From Marinomonas sp. IMCC 4694 (GTDB taxonomy: Bacteria > Pseudomonadota > Gammaproteobacteria > Pseudomonadales > Marinomonadaceae): 64,000 bases of DNA. The stretch is taken from the NCBI RefSeq assembly GCF_008122525.1, contig NZ_VSRV01000001.1:2108001-2172000 (forward strand), read 5' to 3'. The notes under the pieces were generated by a model. It had not been told where the DNA came from. It did not search any database and saw only the letters and a program-made list of their open reading frames with translations. A program made the translations under genes and the position numbers. This document shows, in pieces, positions 25,594 to 34,160 of this stretch (the stretch's first letter is position 1; each line of letters opens with the position of its first letter).

Positions 25594-26058
25594 CTACAGT
25601 TGAGATTGTAAGTAGTTTTCAATTCCAGTGCTGGAAATCAAGTGCTGCTGCGTTTCTAACCAATCAATTTGTTCTTCTTGCTCTTCTAAAATCTTTTCCA
25701 ACGCCGCTCGGCTCATGAAGTCTTTTCGCTCTTCGCATAATTTAATAGCCGCTTGTAGAGCGGGCAAGGTATCTAACTCAAATTCTAGGTTAGCTGCAAT
25801 CATCTCTTCACTGTCTTCACCAATACGCAATCGCCCGAGATCTTGCAAATTGGGTAAGCCTTCTAGGAACAAAACACGTTCAATCAATCGATCGGCGTTT
25901 TTCATTTTTTGAATCGACGTTTTGTAATCCGCTTTATCTAATACGCTAAAACCAAAATCTTTAAACATTCGAGCATGTAAAAAATATTGATTAATGCCGA
26001 CTAACTCATTGGCAAGTACTCTGTTTAGGTTAGCAATGACGCCTAAATCCCCTTTCAT
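25594..26058 (-). CDS. bfr: Bacterioferritin subunit with haem ligand but lost ferroxidase site
   Basis: 154 residues, full length. Alignment by eye with E. coli Bfr gives Met52 kept (KMKNADR), the axial haem ligand. Ferroxidase ligands are changed: Glu51 to Lys, His54 to Asn, Glu127 to Gln and His130 to Gln (EQEEQIDWLE). It should bind haem and exchange electrons with Bfd but not oxidise iron itself. It is the second gene after a paralogue with the opposite pattern, ten bases apart, so the two probably co-assemble into a mixed 24-mer as described for BfrA/BfrB pairs in other bacteria. Confidence 0.92.
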   Translation of the reverse strand: MKGDLGVIANLNRVLANELVGINQYFLHARMFKDFGFSVLDKADYKTSIQKMKNADRLIERVLFLEGLPNLQDLGRLRIGEDSEEMIAANLEFELDTLPALQAAIKLCEERKDFMSRAALEKILEEQEEQIDWLETQQHLISSTGIENYLQSQL

Positions 26059-26068
26059 AGCTCGCCTC

Positions 26069-26542
26069 CTAGTTGCCTATTTGTGATTGGTAGTAGTTCT
26101 GCATACCGATTTTTTCCATCAAACCAAGCTGCTGTTCTAACCAATAAACATGGTCTTCTTCGGTATCAAATAGAAGTTTCTCAAGAGTTTCACGGGTTTG
26201 ATAATCCCCTTCAAACTCACAAATAGCAATCGCATCACGTACAGACGACACCACTTCTAATTCGAGTGTCAAGTCATTGGCCATCATTGACCGCACATCC
26301 GAGCCTACCAGTAAATCACGGCGCTTGGTCATACAAGGCACGCCTTCTAGAAATAAAATACGCTTAATAAGCCAATCAGAATGCTGGGTTTCTTCTTCCA
26401 TCTCATGGTTGAGTCGAACATATAGCTTATTCAAACCCCAATCATCGTACATACGAGAATGAATAAAATACTGATCGATAGCCGCCAACTCATTGGCCAA
26501 CAATGAATTCAAGCTATCTATTACTTTTTGACTGCCTTTCAT
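26069..26542 (-). CDS. bfr: Bacterioferritin subunit with ferroxidase site but no haem ligand
   Basis: 157 residues. The ferroxidase ligands are present by position: Glu18 (ANELAAIDQYF), Glu51 and His54 (EETQHSDW), and the EEDH at about 127-130. Residue 52 is Thr instead of the haem-ligand Met. It should oxidise and mineralise iron but not bind haem. AGAGGAAAAG lies just before the start. The paralogue downstream has the complementary set of residues. The pair is downstream of parC on the same strand with a 73-base gap. Confidence 0.93.
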   Translation of the reverse strand: MKGSQKVIDSLNSLLANELAAIDQYFIHSRMYDDWGLNKLYVRLNHEMEEETQHSDWLIKRILFLEGVPCMTKRRDLLVGSDVRSMMANDLTLELEVVSSVRDAIAICEFEGDYQTRETLEKLLFDTEEDHVYWLEQQLGLMEKIGMQNYYQSQIGN

Positions 26543-26615
26543 GATCTTTTCCTCTTACTTACTAATAGTGTCATTTCAGGCGCCAGCCAAACAGGTCAAG
26601 GCAGCGCCATTGAGC

Positions 26616-28883
26616 TTAATCTGCTTGCTTGGCCTCAGCGGTTTTTACTTCGAGGCTGTCGATACGTTGCAATCCTCGTGGTAATTTCAAACCTCGGCGC
26701 CCACGCTCTCCGATGTAATCTTCTAAGTCTTTTCCCACAAAGGAAATAAACCTTTTACCCGCATGCGCCAACAGGACATCATCTGGCTGCACACACGCCA
26801 ACGCCACCACCAACTCCTCTCTTTCGGCGGCTCTGACGCTGGGGATACTGAGCATCTTGTTGCCTTTGCCTTTGGCCATTTTAGGCAGTGACGCCACCTC
26901 AAATGCCAACATTCGGCCTTCATTAGAAACCGCAACGACACGTCCTAATTCAGGATTTTCAACCAACACAGGAGCCATCACGCGAGCGCCTTTGGGTAAA
27001 GTTAGCGTCGCTTTACCGGCCTTATTTTTAGCATACAGATCCTGCAATTGAGCGACAAAACCGTATCCCGCGTCACTGGCAATTAAATAATAGGCTTCTT
27101 CGCTGTCTAGTACGGCGCACACAATGGTCGCGTCTTTCTCCAGCGAGATACGCCCTGTAATGGGCTCGCCCTGACCACGCGCAGAAGGCAAGGTGTGTGC
27201 TTTCACCGAGTACGTTCGTCCATTTGACGCGAATAATACCAATGTTTGATTCGAACGCCCTTTTGTACTGACCAGAAACTCATCGCCTGATTTGTAGCTC
27301 AAACCATTCACATCAATGTCATGGCCTTTCGCGGCACGGATCCAGCCTTGTTTTGAAATGATCACTGTAATCGGGTCGTTTGACAGCAAATCTTCTTCAC
27401 TGAAAGCTTGCGCTTCTTTACGCTCAACAATCGGTGTACGACGTTCATCACCAAAGGCATCAATCGCTTCTTGAATCTCTTCAGTAATGAGCTTTTTCAG
27501 TTTTCGATCGGAAGATAATAAAGCTTCCAGCTTTTTGCGCTCTTTTTCAAGCTCGTCTTGCTCGCCTTTAATGCGCATTTCTTCGAGCTTCGCAAGATGG
27601 CGAAGTTTCAGCTCGAGAATCGACTCCGCTTGCATATCACTCAGACCAAAACGTGCCATCAATTCAACTTTCGGCTTTTCCTCAGTACGAATGATCTCGA
27701 TGACTTCATCAATGTTTAAATAAGCAATCAACAAGCCTTCTAATATATGAAGACGATTCATCACTTTATCTAAGCGGAATTGCAAGCGACGACGTACTAC
27801 GTCTATTCGAAATCTCAACCACTCTGACAAAAAGTTTTTCAGTGGCTTAACCTGCGGCAAACCGTCTAAACCGATTACGTTCATGTTCACGCGATACGAT
27901 TTTTCTAGGTCTGTGGTAGCGAATAAATGCGTCATCACGGCATCAATATCAACACGATTTGATTTAGGCACAATAACCAGTCTTGTCGGATTTTCGTGAT
28001 CCGATTCATCACGTAAATCCACAATCATCGGCAATTTTTTGGCCTGCATCTGTGCGGCAATCTGCTCTAGGATTTTACTGCCTGATACCTGATGCGGCAG
28101 CTCATTGACAACAATGTCCCCTTCCTCCATGGAAAAACGGGCTCTTGCTTTTACCTGCCCTTTGCCTGTCTCATACAATTTAACCAGATCAGAGCGCGGT
28201 GTAATAATTTCACCGCCTGTTGGGAAATCGGGGCCTTGTACAAACGCCAATAAATCGTTTAATTCTGCCTTGGGATTGTTCAATAAATGAATACAAGCTC
28301 CACCAATTTCGCGCAAATTGTGAGGGGGAATGTCCGTCGCCATACCAACCGCAATGCCCGTCGTGCCATTTAATAGCAAATTGGGTAAACGCGCAGGCAA
28401 CACTGACGGTTCTTGCAGTGTGCCATCAAAATTGGGGAGCCAATCTACTGTGCCTTGGCTGACCTCTCGTAGTAATACATCGGCGTATTTTGACAAACGC
28501 GACTCGGTATAACGCATCGCAGCAAAGGATTTTGGATCGTCTGGCGCACCCCAGTTACCTTGGCCGTCTACCAACGGATAGCGATAGGAAAACGGCTGAG
28601 CCATCAACACCATGGCCTCATAACAGGCACTGTCACCGTGTGGATGAAATTTACCCAACACGTCGCCCACAGTACGAGCTGACTTTTTGTATTTCGCACT
28701 GGCTTTCAAACCCAGCTCACTCATCGCATAAACAATACGGCGCTGGACCGGTTTTAACCCATCACCAATGTGCGGTAAAGCACGGTCTAAAATAACGTAC
28801 ATGGAATAATTCAAGTACGCTTTCTCGGTATAATCTTTTAATGAAAGGGTTTCATTTGACTCAAAATTTGACAACTCACTCAA
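26616..28883 (-). CDS. parC: DNA topoisomerase IV subunit A ParC
   Basis: About 755 residues from a proposed TTG at 28883, which has AAGGGGAA just upstream; an ATG at 28922 gives a longer form without a good site. ParC cuts and rejoins DNA with ParE to separate linked daughter chromosomes. The catalytic Tyr is in AAMRYTESRL, and the quinolone region HPHGDSACYEAM has the sensitive-type Ser and Glu. The C-terminal domain is a shorter beta-pinwheel than in GyrA with no acidic tail. A hairpin with arms ATGTGTGT/ACACACAT lies in the upstream region at about 28910-28934. parE is not in the window. Confidence 0.96.
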   Translation of the reverse strand: MSELSNFESNETLSLKDYTEKAYLNYSMYVILDRALPHIGDGLKPVQRRIVYAMSELGLKASAKYKKSARTVGDVLGKFHPHGDSACYEAMVLMAQPFSYRYPLVDGQGNWGAPDDPKSFAAMRYTESRLSKYADVLLREVSQGTVDWLPNFDGTLQEPSVLPARLPNLLLNGTTGIAVGMATDIPPHNLREIGGACIHLLNNPKAELNDLLAFVQGPDFPTGGEIITPRSDLVKLYETGKGQVKARARFSMEEGDIVVNELPHQVSGSKILEQIAAQMQAKKLPMIVDLRDESDHENPTRLVIVPKSNRVDIDAVMTHLFATTDLEKSYRVNMNVIGLDGLPQVKPLKNFLSEWLRFRIDVVRRRLQFRLDKVMNRLHILEGLLIAYLNIDEVIEIIRTEEKPKVELMARFGLSDMQAESILELKLRHLAKLEEMRIKGEQDELEKERKKLEALLSSDRKLKKLITEEIQEAIDAFGDERRTPIVERKEAQAFSEEDLLSNDPITVIISKQGWIRAAKGHDIDVNGLSYKSGDEFLVSTKGRSNQTLVLFASNGRTYSVKAHTLPSARGQGEPITGRISLEKDATIVCAVLDSEEAYYLIASDAGYGFVAQLQDLYAKNKAGKATLTLPKGARVMAPVLVENPELGRVVAVSNEGRMLAFEVASLPKMAKGKGNKMLSIPSVRAAEREELVVALACVQPDDVLLAHAGKRFISFVGKDLEDYIGERGRRGLKLPRGLQRIDSLEVKTAEAKQAD

Positions 28884-29001
28884 GGAAATTCCCCTTCTAT
28901 GATCAATAATGTGTGTCAGCAATCAACACACATGAATTTCATGAAAATGCTAGACTCACTGAAAGGAGTCACACCTGTCTGCTGTAATAATCGGTATTTA
29001 T

Positions 29002-29889
29002 TTAACGCAACACCAACGCGGTCAAGACATGATCTTCCCATTGACCATTAATTTTTAAATACTGCTTTGCAAGACCTTCTTTATCAAACCCTAATTTGCT
29101 TAGTACGGCTGCGCTTCGAGCATTTCTTGGCATATAACTGGCCTGAATTCTATCAATGTTCATGTCTTTGTGGATATAACGGATACCAGCACTTAGCGCC
29201 TCTGACATAAGACCACAACCCTGCACACCTTGCCGCAGGCTATAGCCCAAATTACACGCCTGAAAAACGCCGCGAATAATATTAGAATAGTTACTGTAAG
29301 CCAACATTCGGTCTTCATTGGGTGACAAAAAACAAAAGACGAGTCCTTTATCCTCCAAAAAGTCGCGACGCATTTCTCGAATACGCAACTGACAAGTTTC
29401 CAAAGAATAATAGGCATTACTTCTCAATGGTTCCCAAGGCGCAAGGAACCCTTTTTCCTGATTGAGGTAATCATGCAAAAGAGGCGCTTGGGCGTCATTT
29501 AACAGAGTCAATACCCCTCTTGGCGTCACGATTCGAGGAAAGCGCGATGAATGTACCGCTTCTTGGGCACTGGAAAAGGATGATGTTTTTAGTGCGTCAA
29601 ATAGCGTCAACGCGTATTCTTCATACCAAAACTTTTCACCCACCGATAAAATACGCCGCTGTGTATCATGATTTAACCACGCCTCTGCCGTTTCCCTTGT
29701 TTGCCAGTAAGTTATCAGCAAATCCAATTCTCCTGAACCGTACTCAGCACCCAGAAAACCTGACTGATTACTGGCTAGCTCAAGCATTTTGTCCGCCATA
29801 ATTCGATAGGTCAAATCGCTCAGCATCAGCTTACTAGAAAGCAGTACCGCAAAAAAAGGCCGCTTATGCGGGGAACTAAATACATTCAT
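29002..29889 (-). CDS. ABM-domain and GNAT acetyltransferase fusion protein
   Basis: About 295 residues from ATG 29889, preceded by AAGAG. The first part (about 10-105, PFFAVLLSSKLMLSDLTYRIMADKM ... YWQTRETAEAWLNH) has the pattern of an antibiotic-biosynthesis-monooxygenase (ABM) dimeric barrel. The second part (about 125-295) is a RimJ-like GNAT acetyltransferase with GYSLRQGVQGCGLMSEAL for acetyl-CoA and NARSAAVLSKLGF near the end. The two are in one frame with no gap. The substrate is unknown. It is divergent from the gene-poor stretch that holds the candidate small RNA. Confidence 0.82.
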   Translation of the reverse strand: MNVFSSPHKRPFFAVLLSSKLMLSDLTYRIMADKMLELASNQSGFLGAEYGSGELDLLITYWQTRETAEAWLNHDTQRRILSVGEKFWYEEYALTLFDALKTSSFSSAQEAVHSSRFPRIVTPRGVLTLLNDAQAPLLHDYLNQEKGFLAPWEPLRSNAYYSLETCQLRIREMRRDFLEDKGLVFCFLSPNEDRMLAYSNYSNIIRGVFQACNLGYSLRQGVQGCGLMSEALSAGIRYIHKDMNIDRIQASYMPRNARSAAVLSKLGFDKEGLAKQYLKINGQWEDHVLTALVLR

Positions 29890-29984
29890 AGGCGCTCTTA
29901 AAAAAGTAGCAAAATGACCAATAAGCGAGATAAACAAAATATATGCACACTTATTGTCATCTCAAGCTATAGTTAATCTTTATA

Positions 29985-30143
29985 GAATGGACAGATCCCC
30001 ATGACTTTATGCTTTTTACACAACGACTTTTTCGTTAGGCTTCGAAAAGCCGAATGCAAAGTGGATCTACCCTTTTAATATTGCCCCCTTTTATTGATTG
30101 GGATAAGGACAGTTTTATGCCCGCATACAGCGGGCATTTTTTT
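29985..30143 (+). ncRNA. Candidate small RNA ending in an intrinsic terminator
   Basis: The 314 bases between 29889 and 30204 have no supported gene. On the plus strand there is a TTGTCA box (29954) with AT-rich -10-like sequences near 29977-29986, then about 150 bases, then a clear terminator. Inside is GGCTTCGAAAAGCC, a small hairpin. A 25-codon open frame starts at ATG 30001 but has only a weak ribosome site. As both flanking genes are on the minus strand, a plus-strand terminator needs its own transcript. The exact 5' end is a guess. Confidence 0.35.
30117..30143 (+). terminator. Plus-strand intrinsic terminator with no plus-strand gene before it
   Basis: Arms ATGCCCGC and GCGGGCAT around ATACA, then seven T. 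On the minus strand no T run follows, so it does not serve speA. Confidence 0.85.
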
Positions 30144-30203
30144 GCATTCTCTAGGGATCTCTGGAGCGCATTAATAGCAAAAATTTCCCCCAATTATCGA
30201 CTC

Positions 30204-32108
30204 TTATACTTGCGTTAAATACGTTGTTCCTGCCAATACCTTTTTATAGGTCGCCATCAGGTTTTCTTGCTCTTCTAAACTCAACGAACTTAACGAGACT
30301 TTATCTTGGTAACGTTTCATTAATTCATGCTCATTATAACTCACCGATCTCAGCACATCTTGAACACTGTCGCCCTTCAAAACATGATCGATGCGGAAAC
30401 CATCGTCGGTAAGGTACACATCCACTGAGCACGTATCGCCAAACAGATTATGTAGATCGCCTAGCGTTTCCTGATAAGCTCCCACTAAAAAGAAGCCCAT
30501 GAGATAATCTTCTCCCTTAGGTGGCGGAGGTGGCAATGGCAAAGACGACTCAATGCCCTGCCCATCTACATAACTGTATAAACAACCGTCCGAGTCACAG
30601 GTAACGTCTTGAATTTTACCTCGAAACGATGGCGCCTGCTCCAAGCCTTGCAGCGGCAATACAGGAAACAGCTGGTCAATACCCCACGCGTCTGGCATAG
30701 ATTGAAATACTGACAAGTTAACAAACAACTTTTCAGCTAAACGTTCATTCAGCTCATCAATCACTGCACGATGACCGCGATTACGGTTGTCTAAACGGGG
30801 CAACAAATTACGACATGCAGACAAAAATAAATTCTCGGCTTGCGCTCTTTGTGACAGGTTAAGCTGACCATGGTTGTACAAAGTCAGACTGTCGTTAAAA
30901 TCATCAAGTAAATCATGATAAATTTCAACCAGTGATCGGCTTTCTTCGTCCGTTTCGCCTTGAAGGCTTTGATACGAATTCCAAAGGCGCTGCAATTCAA
31001 GCTCACTGTCTTGAGTCGGCTCTTCAATGGGTAGCAACTCCGCCCCGTGTGAAAACACATCCGCTATCATCATGGCATGGTGTGCCGTAACGGCACGACC
31101 TGACTCAGAAATAATATGTGGATGAGGTAATTCATATTGTTCACACACATTATGAAACGCAAAGACCACGTTATTGGCATATTCACCAATGCTGTAATTG
31201 GCTGAAAAGTCGTTTTGACAACGGGTTCCTTCATAGTCAACCCCTAAACCGCCACCGACATCGACCCATTTCACTTTTACATCCATTTGATGTAATTCAG
31301 CATAGTATCGTGCGCATTCTTTCAGACTATTTTGAATATCGCGAATACGTGTAATTTGTGAACCCAAGTGAAAATGAATCAACTCTAGACAATCTAATAA
31401 ATCTAATTCGCGTAAACGATCAATCGCTCTCAGTAGCTGAGACGTTGTGAGACCAAACTTGGATTTTTCACCGCCACTGTTACCCCAGTGCGTGGTGCAA
31501 GTTGACGCTAAACGGATTCGAATACCGATACGAGGTTTCACTCCGATTTTTTCGGCTTCTTCTAAAATCCAATCCAGCTCATGCATCTTCTCAACCACGA
31601 TAAACACCTGATGGCCCATTTTTTCAGCCATTAGCGCCAGGTGGATAAACTCGCGGTCTTTATAGCCATTACAAACAATAATACCGTCGGCGTTTTTGTG
31701 CATCGCCAACACGGCCATTAGCTCTGGCTTACTGCCCGCCTCCAATCCAACGGTAGAGGGATTATCAAGTTGGCAAGCTGCGATCTCTTCTACGACACGA
31801 CGCTGCTGATTAACTTTAATAGGGTAAACAATGGCGTATTTTGCTTGGTAGTCGTAATGCTCAATCGCTTGTTGGAAAGACGCGGTAATTTTTTCAATAC
31901 GCGAATGCAAAATATTCGGAAATCGCACCAAGCAAGGATAAGGAATACCTTGCTGCTTCAATGCTACAGACAGCTCAGTCAAATCAATGCTATTTTCTCT
32001 GTCGGGTAACGCAATCACTCGCCCCTTATCATTGATTGAAAAAAAACCACTACTCCAATGGCTAACATTGTAAAGTTCCATTGAATCTTTGATTGACCAA
32101 GGTTTCAT
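30204..32108 (-). CDS. speA: Biosynthetic arginine decarboxylase SpeA
   Basis: 634 residues from ATG 32108, chosen for GGAG six bases upstream. The enzyme decarboxylates arginine to agmatine, the first step to putrescine and spermidine. It is the fold-III, PLP-dependent type: PLP Lys in YAIVYPIKVNQQRRVVEEI (about residue 95-105), HFHLGSQI and DVGGGLGVDYEGT in the barrel, and CDSDGC near the C-terminal active site. A downstream agmatinase gene is not seen. It is followed on the same strand by the gene-poor stretch and has no clear terminator of its own. Confidence 0.96.
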   Translation of the reverse strand: MKPWSIKDSMELYNVSHWSSGFFSINDKGRVIALPDRENSIDLTELSVALKQQGIPYPCLVRFPNILHSRIEKITASFQQAIEHYDYQAKYAIVYPIKVNQQRRVVEEIAACQLDNPSTVGLEAGSKPELMAVLAMHKNADGIIVCNGYKDREFIHLALMAEKMGHQVFIVVEKMHELDWILEEAEKIGVKPRIGIRIRLASTCTTHWGNSGGEKSKFGLTTSQLLRAIDRLRELDLLDCLELIHFHLGSQITRIRDIQNSLKECARYYAELHQMDVKVKWVDVGGGLGVDYEGTRCQNDFSANYSIGEYANNVVFAFHNVCEQYELPHPHIISESGRAVTAHHAMMIADVFSHGAELLPIEEPTQDSELELQRLWNSYQSLQGETDEESRSLVEIYHDLLDDFNDSLTLYNHGQLNLSQRAQAENLFLSACRNLLPRLDNRNRGHRAVIDELNERLAEKLFVNLSVFQSMPDAWGIDQLFPVLPLQGLEQAPSFRGKIQDVTCDSDGCLYSYVDGQGIESSLPLPPPPPKGEDYLMGFFLVGAYQETLGDLHNLFGDTCSVDVYLTDDGFRIDHVLKGDSVQDVLRSVSYNEHELMKRYQDKVSLSSLSLEEQENLMATYKKVLAGTTYLTQV

Positions 32109-32165
32109 ATCATCTCCAAAAATCATAATAACGGCAAAATACAGCGTTTTATTGCAAAAATTTCA

Positions 32166-32202
32166 TAAAAAAAGCGGAGCTAAGTCCTACTTAACCCCGC
32201 TT
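32166..32202 (-). terminator. Terminator after lipA
   Basis: Arms AAGCGGGGTTAAGT and ACTTAGCTCCGCTT pair over 14 positions including two G-U pairs (32172-32202), followed by T on the minus strand (32173-32166). It ends the long cell-wall and lipoate block. Confidence 0.85.
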
Positions 32203-32218
32203 TTTAAGATCGCATAAG

Positions 32219-33178
32219 TTAAGAAACGCGTTCACCATGGGCCTGTTTATCGGCATGGTACGATGAACGAACTAATGGGCCGCAGGCCGCATGTTTAAAA
32301 CCAAGCTCTTTGGCAACCGTTTCATAACGAGCAAACTCTTCCGGCGGTACAAAACGTGCCATTGGAAAGTGATGCTTAGAAGGCTGTAAGTACTGACCGA
32401 TTGTTAACATATCGACATTATGAGCACGTAAGTCTTTTAATACCTCAACAATCTCTTCGAAAGTTTCACCCATGCCTACCATTAATCCGGATTTAGTCGG
32501 CACGTCAGGGCAGCGATCTTTGAAGTTTTTCAATAAGTCCAATGACCACTGGTAATCTGAGCCAGGCCTAACTTGACGATACAAGCGCGGGATAGATTCT
32601 AAATTGTGGTTAAAAACATCGGGCGGTGCGATAGACAAAATATCGATGGCTGCGTCCATGCGCCCGCGAAAATCAGGGACTAAGGTTTCGATCTCAATAT
32701 TAGGGCTCTCTGCACGAGTCTCCCGTATGCAATCGACAAAATGTTGTGCTCCTCCATCTCTAAGATCGTCTCGATCTACCGACGTAATAACAACATATTT
32801 GAGCTTCATATCGCGAATCGCCGCGGCCAGCTCTTTCGGCTCATCTACACTCAATGGATTAGGACGCCCATGGGCTACATCACAAAATGGACAGCGACGC
32901 GTACAAATCTCACCCATAATCATGAAGGTTGCAGTGCCATTACTGAAGCACTCGCCTAGATTTGGGCAATTTGCTTCTTCACACACTGACGCCAATTTAT
33001 GCTCTCGCAGCGTCGCCTTGATACGAGCGATCTCGGGCGAAGCTGGCATCCGCACGCGCAACCAATCGGGTTTACGAGGAATCTCTTCTGTGGGGACTAC
33101 CTTAACGGGAATTCGGGCCATTTTATCAGCACCACGAAGTTTTTCCCCTTGAACAACGCGTTTGCGTTCTACTGTCAT
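32219..33178 (-). CDS. lipA: Lipoyl synthase LipA
   Basis: 319 residues. A radical-SAM enzyme that inserts two sulphur atoms into the octanoyl chain on lipoyl domains. The auxiliary cluster ligands are CEEANCPNLGEC, the radical-SAM cluster ligands are CTRRCPFC, and the C-terminal RSSYHA supplies the serine ligand of the auxiliary cluster. It follows lipB, which makes its octanoylated substrate, by one base. Both steps of de novo lipoylation are therefore encoded together, as in most gammaproteobacteria. Confidence 0.97.
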   Translation of the reverse strand: MTVERKRVVQGEKLRGADKMARIPVKVVPTEEIPRKPDWLRVRMPASPEIARIKATLREHKLASVCEEANCPNLGECFSNGTATFMIMGEICTRRCPFCDVAHGRPNPLSVDEPKELAAAIRDMKLKYVVITSVDRDDLRDGGAQHFVDCIRETRAESPNIEIETLVPDFRGRMDAAIDILSIAPPDVFNHNLESIPRLYRQVRPGSDYQWSLDLLKNFKDRCPDVPTKSGLMVGMGETFEEIVEVLKDLRAHNVDMLTIGQYLQPSKHHFPMARFVPPEEFARYETVAKELGFKHAACGPLVRSSYHADKQAHGERVS

Positions 33179-33179
33179 T

Positions 33180-33830
33180 CTATTTCCACCCTTGTTGGAT
33201 AGTCGGATAATCGTATCCGAGCTGCTCAGCCAGCTGATTCGCTAACTCAACTTTAACGTTATATAAAGTAACGTCTTTGTTTAAACGTACCATATCAACC
33301 ATTTGTAGACCTTGATAACCACAGGGATTAATGCGGTTAAATGGGGTGAGGTCCATATCAACATTCAAAGCCAACCCATGGAACGAACATCCTCTTCGTA
33401 CCCGGAGCCCTAATGAAGCAATTTTTTGTTCACTCACGTAAACCCCTGGCGCATCCGGCTTAGGGTACGCTTTAATGTCATTGATTTGGAGTGTATTAAC
33501 AATTGCCGTTTCAAGAATCGTAACCAAATCACGAACACCAATGCCCAGTCGTTTTAAATCCACCATGATATAGGCTACAAGCTGTCCTGGCCCATGATAA
33601 GTGACCTGCCCCCCACGATCGACCTGCACAACAGGAATGTTACCCGGTGCCAAAAGGTGTTCTTCTTTGCCTGCTTGACCTTGAGTAAACAAAGGCGGGT
33701 GTTCTAACAACCAAATTTCATCGGCATCCCCTTTTGAACGAACTTGAGTAAAGCTTTTCATTTTCTCCCAAGTCTGTCCATAGTCAATGACACCCAGATC
33801 ACGACACACTAGATCCAATTTATGTATCAT
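33180..33830 (-). CDS. lipB: Octanoyltransferase LipB
   Basis: 216 residues. LipB moves octanoate from acyl carrier protein to a lysine of lipoyl domains. The motif RGGQVTYHGPGQLVAYIM is the family signature, KIASLGLRVRRGCSFHGLALNV holds the active-site Lys, and NPCGYQG holds the acyl-accepting Cys. The gene starts right after the ybeD-like stop and ends one base before lipA. Confidence 0.97.
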   Translation of the reverse strand: MIHKLDLVCRDLGVIDYGQTWEKMKSFTQVRSKGDADEIWLLEHPPLFTQGQAGKEEHLLAPGNIPVVQVDRGGQVTYHGPGQLVAYIMVDLKRLGIGVRDLVTILETAIVNTLQINDIKAYPKPDAPGVYVSEQKIASLGLRVRRGCSFHGLALNVDMDLTPFNRINPCGYQGLQMVDMVRLNKDVTLYNVKVELANQLAEQLGYDYPTIQQGWK

Positions 33831-34136
33831 TTACATAACCATCTTAACAGCATCAATGGACATTAAATCACGATGCAACGCCGATAACTGGCTTTCACTT
33901 TGAGCCACTATGCGAAAACTGTAACTCACAAAGCGCCCTTTACTCGACCGGTTAGTATTTTCTGCTTTTGTGTCCATTTCTGGCGCATGGACCAGCAAAC
34001 ACTCAGTAATGTGAGCATGAATGCCTTCTGCATCTAATGAAACTACTTTGATCACGTAGTTTTCACAGGGAAACTCTATCTTTGGCGCACCAACCGCTTG
34101 TTCTGTTTGGTCGCCATCTTTTGTAATCAGAGCCAT
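33831..34136 (-). CDS. ybeD: YbeD/DUF493 family protein
   Basis: 101 residues with the family pattern IEFPCENYVIKVVSLDAEG and SKGRFVSYSFRIVAQSESQLSALHRDL. It has an ACT-like fold in E. coli. The family almost always sits between dacA and lipB, as here, and is thought to take part in lipoate metabolism or its control; no activity is established. The stop is adjacent to the lipB start. Confidence 0.92.
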   Translation of the reverse strand: MALITKDGDQTEQAVGAPKIEFPCENYVIKVVSLDAEGIHAHITECLLVHAPEMDTKAENTNRSSKGRFVSYSFRIVAQSESQLSALHRDLMSIDAVKMVM

Positions 34137-34160
34137 GTCTTTACCATTAGCTTATTGAGC

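Noticed and set aside
30001..30078. A 25-residue peptide gene inside the candidate small RNA
   Set aside because: Only a weak purine stretch precedes its ATG and its sequence is not recognisable; kept as a note in the RNA entry rather than called as a gene.
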